Shown here one piece after another: positions 5,887 to 8,528 of a stretch of 8,528 nt of DNA. Position 1 is the first letter of the stretch. The number at the start of each line of letters is the position of its first letter. Made by a program: the position numbers and the translations under genes. Below the pieces are notes generated by a model, which was given only the letters and a program-made list of their open reading frames with translations, was not told where the DNA came from and ran no database searches. Source of the stretch: Acidobacteriaceae bacterium (GTDB taxonomy: Bacteria > Acidobacteriota > Terriglobia > Terriglobales > SbA1); assembly GCA_003136335.1 (NCBI GenBank), contig PLEA01000701.1, positions 516-9,043 on the forward strand, written 5' to 3'.

Positions 5887-6384
5887 TCAGAGGACCGACT
5901 CGGGAGCACGAAGAAACGGATTGACCACTTCGATTCCATCCAATTTCTGTCCGGTCTGCAAATCTTCGGTGAGTAGATAACGGCAGGAAGCAGCTTTTGC
6001 GGCTGCTACGATCAGGGCGTCCCAATAGGAGAGTTGGTAGCGATCCTGTAGCTTCCACCCACGCTCCAGGAGCGCAGCGTCGGCAATTACGGGATGCCAT
6101 GCCAGCAGATCGCGAACCTCTGCTCGCGCTTCGTCTCGAGTAGCCGGCTGCTTCCGTAGGGCGTTGACGTAGAACTCTCCGAGTACCTGAAAGCTCACGC
6201 GGCCGCGACGGGTTTTCCATAACTCCGCGCGCCAGTGCCGTGCCGCTTGCTGCTTCTTGGGATCTGCTTCGTCGATCGCGTAGAGGAATACGTTCGAGTC
6301 TACGAAGACCGGCAACCCGTCCGTGGCTGGCTGGAGCCGGCTACGCTCTGTCGAGTGACGTTCAGCTGCGCCGGATGCGGTCAT
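5887..6384 (-). CDS. PIN-domain ribonuclease toxin (VapC-like)
   Basis: 165 residues. PIN toxins cut RNA using a Mg2+ site of clustered acids. The four expected acids are visible: D29 in FVDSNVFLYAID, E70 in LGEFYVNAL, D122 in SYWDALIVAAA and D141 in LLTEDLQTG, which is the full PIN signature. The ATG (complement of 6382-6384) is preceded by GAGGAGG with a 3-nt spacer and lies 23 nt inside the upstream antitoxin frame, so toxin translation is probably coupled to antitoxin translation. The roughly 25 residues before the first strand are longer than usual for VapC; an in-frame TTG at 6313-6315 would remove most of them but has no ribosome site. Partnering with a ribbon-helix-helix antitoxin marks a type II toxin-antitoxin pair. 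The RNA target cannot be inferred. Confidence 0.9.
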   Translation of the reverse strand: MTASGAAERHSTERSRLQPATDGLPVFVDSNVFLYAIDEADPKKQQAARHWRAELWKTRRGRVSFQVLGEFYVNALRKQPATRDEARAEVRDLLAWHPVIADAALLERGWKLQDRYQLSYWDALIVAAAKAASCRYLLTEDLQTGQKLDGIEVVNPFLRAPESVL

Positions 6385-6610
6385 GGGCCTCCTCGCGCGT
6401 CAGGTAGCGGCCGTCGCTGCGCAGAAACGGTTTGCGACCCAGCGCCCGCCGCATGGCCCGCTCATACCCATCCTCAGCAGTCATGCGCTCTTTCAGCAGC
6501 GCCCCGAGCAACCGCGAAAGACTGGTGTCTCGCCGCGCCGCCTCGATCCGAGCCCATTGGGCGACGTCCTCTTCCAAGGTTACAGTTACGTTGCGCAGGC
6601 GGTTTGTCAT
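6362..6610 (-). CDS. Ribbon-helix-helix antitoxin (CopG/Arc-like)
   Basis: 82 residues from the ATG at 6608-6610. The N-terminus (RNVTVTLEEDVAQWARIEAA then DTSLSRLLGALLKERM, about 6-44) has the strand-helix-helix layout of ribbon-helix-helix DNA-binding proteins. The C-terminal part (about 45-82, charged, ending YLTREEAHDRIRRS) would bind and neutralise the toxin. An upstream TTG at 6671-6673 would add 21 hydrophobic residues unlike the family and would run through the promoter and repeats, so it is rejected. No Shine-Dalgarno precedes the chosen ATG, and the predicted transcript start is only a few bases upstream, so translation may be nearly leaderless. The stop lies inside the toxin gene. 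Autorepression through the 16-bp repeats just upstream is inferred from family behaviour. Confidence 0.85.
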   Translation of the reverse strand: MTNRLRNVTVTLEEDVAQWARIEAARRDTSLSRLLGALLKERMTAEDGYERAMRRALGRKPFLRSDGRYLTREEAHDRIRRS

Positions 6611-6613
6611 TGA

Positions 6614-6645
6614 CACGAGAACAGTGTAACACGAAATCAGTGTAA
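6614..6645 (-). promoter_or_regulatory. Two 16-bp tandem repeats, likely antitoxin operator
   Basis: On the - strand TTACACTGATTTCGTG (6630-6645) is followed directly by TTACACTGTTCTCGTG (6614-6629), identical at 14 of 16 positions. They fill the -35/-10 spacer, the -10 box and the predicted start site, and end 3 nt before the antitoxin ATG. Ribbon-helix-helix antitoxins often bind such repeated sites cooperatively and repress their own operon. The repeat is directly visible; the operator role is inferred. Confidence 0.6.
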
Positions 6646-6651
6646 TCGCAA
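6623..6651 (-). promoter_or_regulatory. Candidate sigma-70-type promoter of the toxin-antitoxin pair
   Basis: On the - strand TTGCGA (complement of 6646-6651) and TACACT (complement of 6623-6628) are separated by 17 nt. Each matches 4 of 6 consensus bases at optimal spacing. Transcription would start near 6615-6616, only about 5-6 nt before the antitoxin ATG. Confidence 0.45.
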
Positions 6652-6725
6652 GAGAAGAGAGGAGAAAATGCAAGCCCGGCGGCTGAGGCGGCAGAAACTG
6701 CTGAAACCCGATTGGCTGGCGCGAT

Positions 6726-8528
6726 CTAAGCGAACAAAAACTCCTTGGTCCTTAACTCCTTGATCGTGTCCCTGAGTTTCGCAGCCTTCTCGAACTCAAA
6801 CCGCTTGGCCGCTTCGCGCATGTCGCTTTCGAGTTTGCCGATGTAGGTATCCACTTCTTCCGGCGTTCGGAACTCGGGCATGCCCTCGCCCTCGCCCGCA
6901 GTCAGGTCAGCATAATCCGCGGCGACGATTCCGGCCAGGGTCATGTCCAACGGACGCACGATCGACTCGGGCGTGATTCCGTTCTCTTCGTTGTATGCCG
7001 TCTGAATGGCGCGCCGACGCAAAGTCTCATCGATTGCGCGCTTCATGGAATCGGTCATGCGGTCCGCATAAAGAATGGCGCGCCCGTTTAGATGACGGGC
7101 GCACCGGCCAATCGTCTGGATCAGCGACCCCGTGGACCGCAGGAATCCTTCCTTGTCCGCATCCAGAATTGCCACCAGCGACACTTCCGGCAGATCCAGT
7201 CCTTCGCGCAGCAGATTGATGCCGATCAATACGTCAAACTCGCCTTTGCGCAGGTCGCGCAGGATCTTCACCCGCTCCAGGGTTTCGATCTCGGAATGCA
7301 TGTAGCGGCACTTCACGCCCACCTCGGCATAGTACTCAGCCAGGTCTTCGGACATGCGTTTGGTCAGCGTCGTCACCAGCACCCGCTGCCCGAGTTCCGC
7401 CCGGGCACGAATCTCGTGCAGCAGATCGTCAATCTGCCCTTTCACGGGACGGATCTCGACCTCGGGATCAATCAGTCCGGTCGGCCGGATGACCTGTTCC
7501 ACCACCACGCCCGCCGACTTCGTCAGTTCATAGGGCCCCGGCGTCGCCGAAACATAAACCAGTTGATTGGTGCGGTGCTCAAATTCCTCAAACGTGAGCG
7601 GGCGATTATCCAGCGCTGACGGCATACGAAAGCCGTACTCGACCAAGGTTTCTTTGCGGGACCGGTCGCCCGCATACATTCCGCGCAACTGCGGCACCGT
7701 CCCATGCGACTCGTCGATAAACATCAGAAAGTCCCGCGGAAAATAATCCAGCAGCGTGGGCGGAGGCTCGCCCGGCAGCCGCCCGGTAAAATGCCGCGAA
7801 TAATTCTCGATGCCGTGGCAGAAGCCCATAGCCTTGATCATCTCCAGATCGAACATGGTGCGCTGATGAATGCGCTGCGCCTCCACCAGACGTCCTTGCT
7901 TCTCCATCTCGACTTCCCACCACGCCAGCTCTTTCTTGATCGAGTCCACAGCCGATGCCCGTGTTTCTTCCTTCATCACGTAATGCGTTTTGGGATAAAT
8001 CGGCAGGCGCATGTATTTCTGTTTCACCGTGCCGAACAGCGGATCGACCTGGGTGAGCGAGGAAATCTCATCGCCCCACAACTCGATGCGGTACGCCATG
8101 TCGTCGTAAGTAGGGAAGACCTCGATCACATCGCCGCGCACACGAAACGTGCCCCGCCGAAAATCTCCGTTGGTGCGTTCGTAGAGAATGTCGACCAGCC
8201 GGCGCGTGATGTCCTCGCGCTTGATCTTCTGGCCCTTTTCCAGAAACATCATCATGCCGTAGTAGGCTTCCGGCGAACCGAGGCCGTAAATGCAGCTCAC
8301 CGAAGCCACGATCAGCGCGTCGCGCCGCTCAAACAGCGACCGCGTGGCCGAGAGCCGCAGCTTGTCGAGTTCATCATTAATGGTCGCTTCTTTTTCGATG
8401 TAGAGATCGGCGGCCGGGACGTAGGCCTCGGGCTGGTAGTAGTCGTAATACGAAACGAAATACTCGACCGCATTGTGCGGGAAAAAATTCTTGAATTCGT
8501 GATAAAGCTGTGCGGCCAGCGTCTTGTT
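6726..8528 (-). CDS. uvrB: UvrB, excinuclease ABC subunit B (N-terminus beyond window)
   Basis: 600 codons plus TAG; the frame stays open to the window edge and begins [12 protein letters not shown], equivalent to about residue 66 of the E. coli protein. Roughly 65-70 N-terminal residues, including the Walker A motif, are therefore missing. UvrB is the damage-verifying helicase-like subunit of nucleotide excision repair: UvrA loads it on DNA and UvrC then incises. Visible motifs, numbered from the window edge, are the Tyr-rich beta-hairpin [20 protein letters not shown] (about 25-44), DESH in [35 protein letters not shown], motif [11 protein letters not shown] (usually GRAAR; both Arg kept) and a C-terminal UVR domain (about the last 40 residues, [20 protein letters not shown]) that contacts UvrC or UvrA. 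Nothing indicates loss of function. It ends 115 nt before the antitoxin gene on the same strand, with no clear terminator between them. Confidence 0.98.
   Translation of the reverse strand, partial: NKTLAAQLYHEFKNFFPHNAVEYFVSYYDYYQPEAYVPAADLYIEKEATINDELDKLRLSATRSLFERRDALIVASVSCIYGLGSPEAYYGMMMFLEKGQKIKREDITRRLVDILYERTNGDFRRGTFRVRGDVIEVFPTYDDMAYRIELWGDEISSLTQVDPLFGTVKQKYMRLPIYPKTHYVMKEETRASAVDSIKKELAWWEVEMEKQGRLVEAQRIHQRTMFDLEMIKAMGFCHGIENYSRHFTGRLPGEPPPTLLDYFPRDFLMFIDESHGTVPQLRGMYAGDRSRKETLVEYGFRMPSALDNRPLTFEEFEHRTNQLVYVSATPGPYELTKSAGVVVEQVIRPTGLIDPEVEIRPVKGQIDDLLHEIRARAELGQRVLVTTLTKRMSEDLAEYYAEVGVKCRYMHSEIETLERVKILRDLRKGEFDVLIGINLLREGLDLPEVSLVAILDADKEGFLRSTGSLIQTIGRCARHLNGRAILYADRMTDSMKRAIDETLRRRAIQTAYNEENGITPESIVRPLDMTLAGIVAADYADLTAGEGEGMPEFRTPEEVDTYIGKLESDMREAAKRFEFEKAAKLRDTIKELRTKEFLFA

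Noticed and set aside
5884..5901. GAGTC/GACTC stem at the PIN gene stop as a terminator
   Set aside because: The stem is only 5 bp, overlaps the stop codon and lacks a T-tract.
5011..5976. 321-codon + strand frame overlapping cheR and the 3' repeat
   Set aside because: It runs through cheR in another frame and into the intergenic repeat. The product is Arg/Pro-rich with no domain, whereas the cheR frame carries the SAM-binding motifs.

Overview
This is a GC-rich bacterial window with tightly packed genes, frequent ATGA-type overlaps, regulatory genes on the + strand and DNA-repair/toxin-antitoxin genes on the - strand. Two intergenic repeat types look like short dispersed repeats that I recall from Acidobacteriota genomes: the TAGTGATTAGTGG-type palindrome near 2001-2050 and the ACCACAGAGGACACTGAG-type element near 5801-5834. 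With the protein content, they suggest an acidobacterium-like host. That assignment is an inference, because nothing in the window names the organism.

Left part (1-1995, + strand): the last 36 codons of a sensor histidine kinase, a single-domain response regulator (108-512), and a full-length NtrC-family sigma-54 activator with receiver, AAA+ and Fis domains (505-1995). They overlap by 4 and 8 nt, so they are probably one translationally coupled two-component operon.

Middle part (1996-5788, + strand): a 272-bp intergenic region holds a perfect 20-bp inverted repeat, a TGAGAC/GTCTCA repeat cluster, a near-consensus sigma-54 (-24/-12) promoter at 2174-2189 and a leader stem-loop. Downstream lie a PilZ-like small protein, an unrecognised 382-aa helical protein with an Ala/Pro/Lys-rich tail, an unusual protein with a degenerate receiver and a histidine-kinase dimerisation/phosphoacceptor domain but no ATPase domain, and a CheR-type methyltransferase with two low-complexity insertions. 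The simplest model is that the upstream kinase and regulators switch on this cassette through sigma-54, and that the ATPase-less protein and CheR then modify signalling.

Right part (5887-8528, - strand): a VapC-like PIN-domain toxin and its ribbon-helix-helix antitoxin. The antitoxin promoter is overlapped by two 16-bp tandem repeats that look like an autoregulatory operator. Next is uvrB, which lacks only its N-terminus because it runs off the window edge. No rRNA, tRNA, CRISPR array or insertion sequence was seen, and no gene-free stretch exceeds 300 bases.
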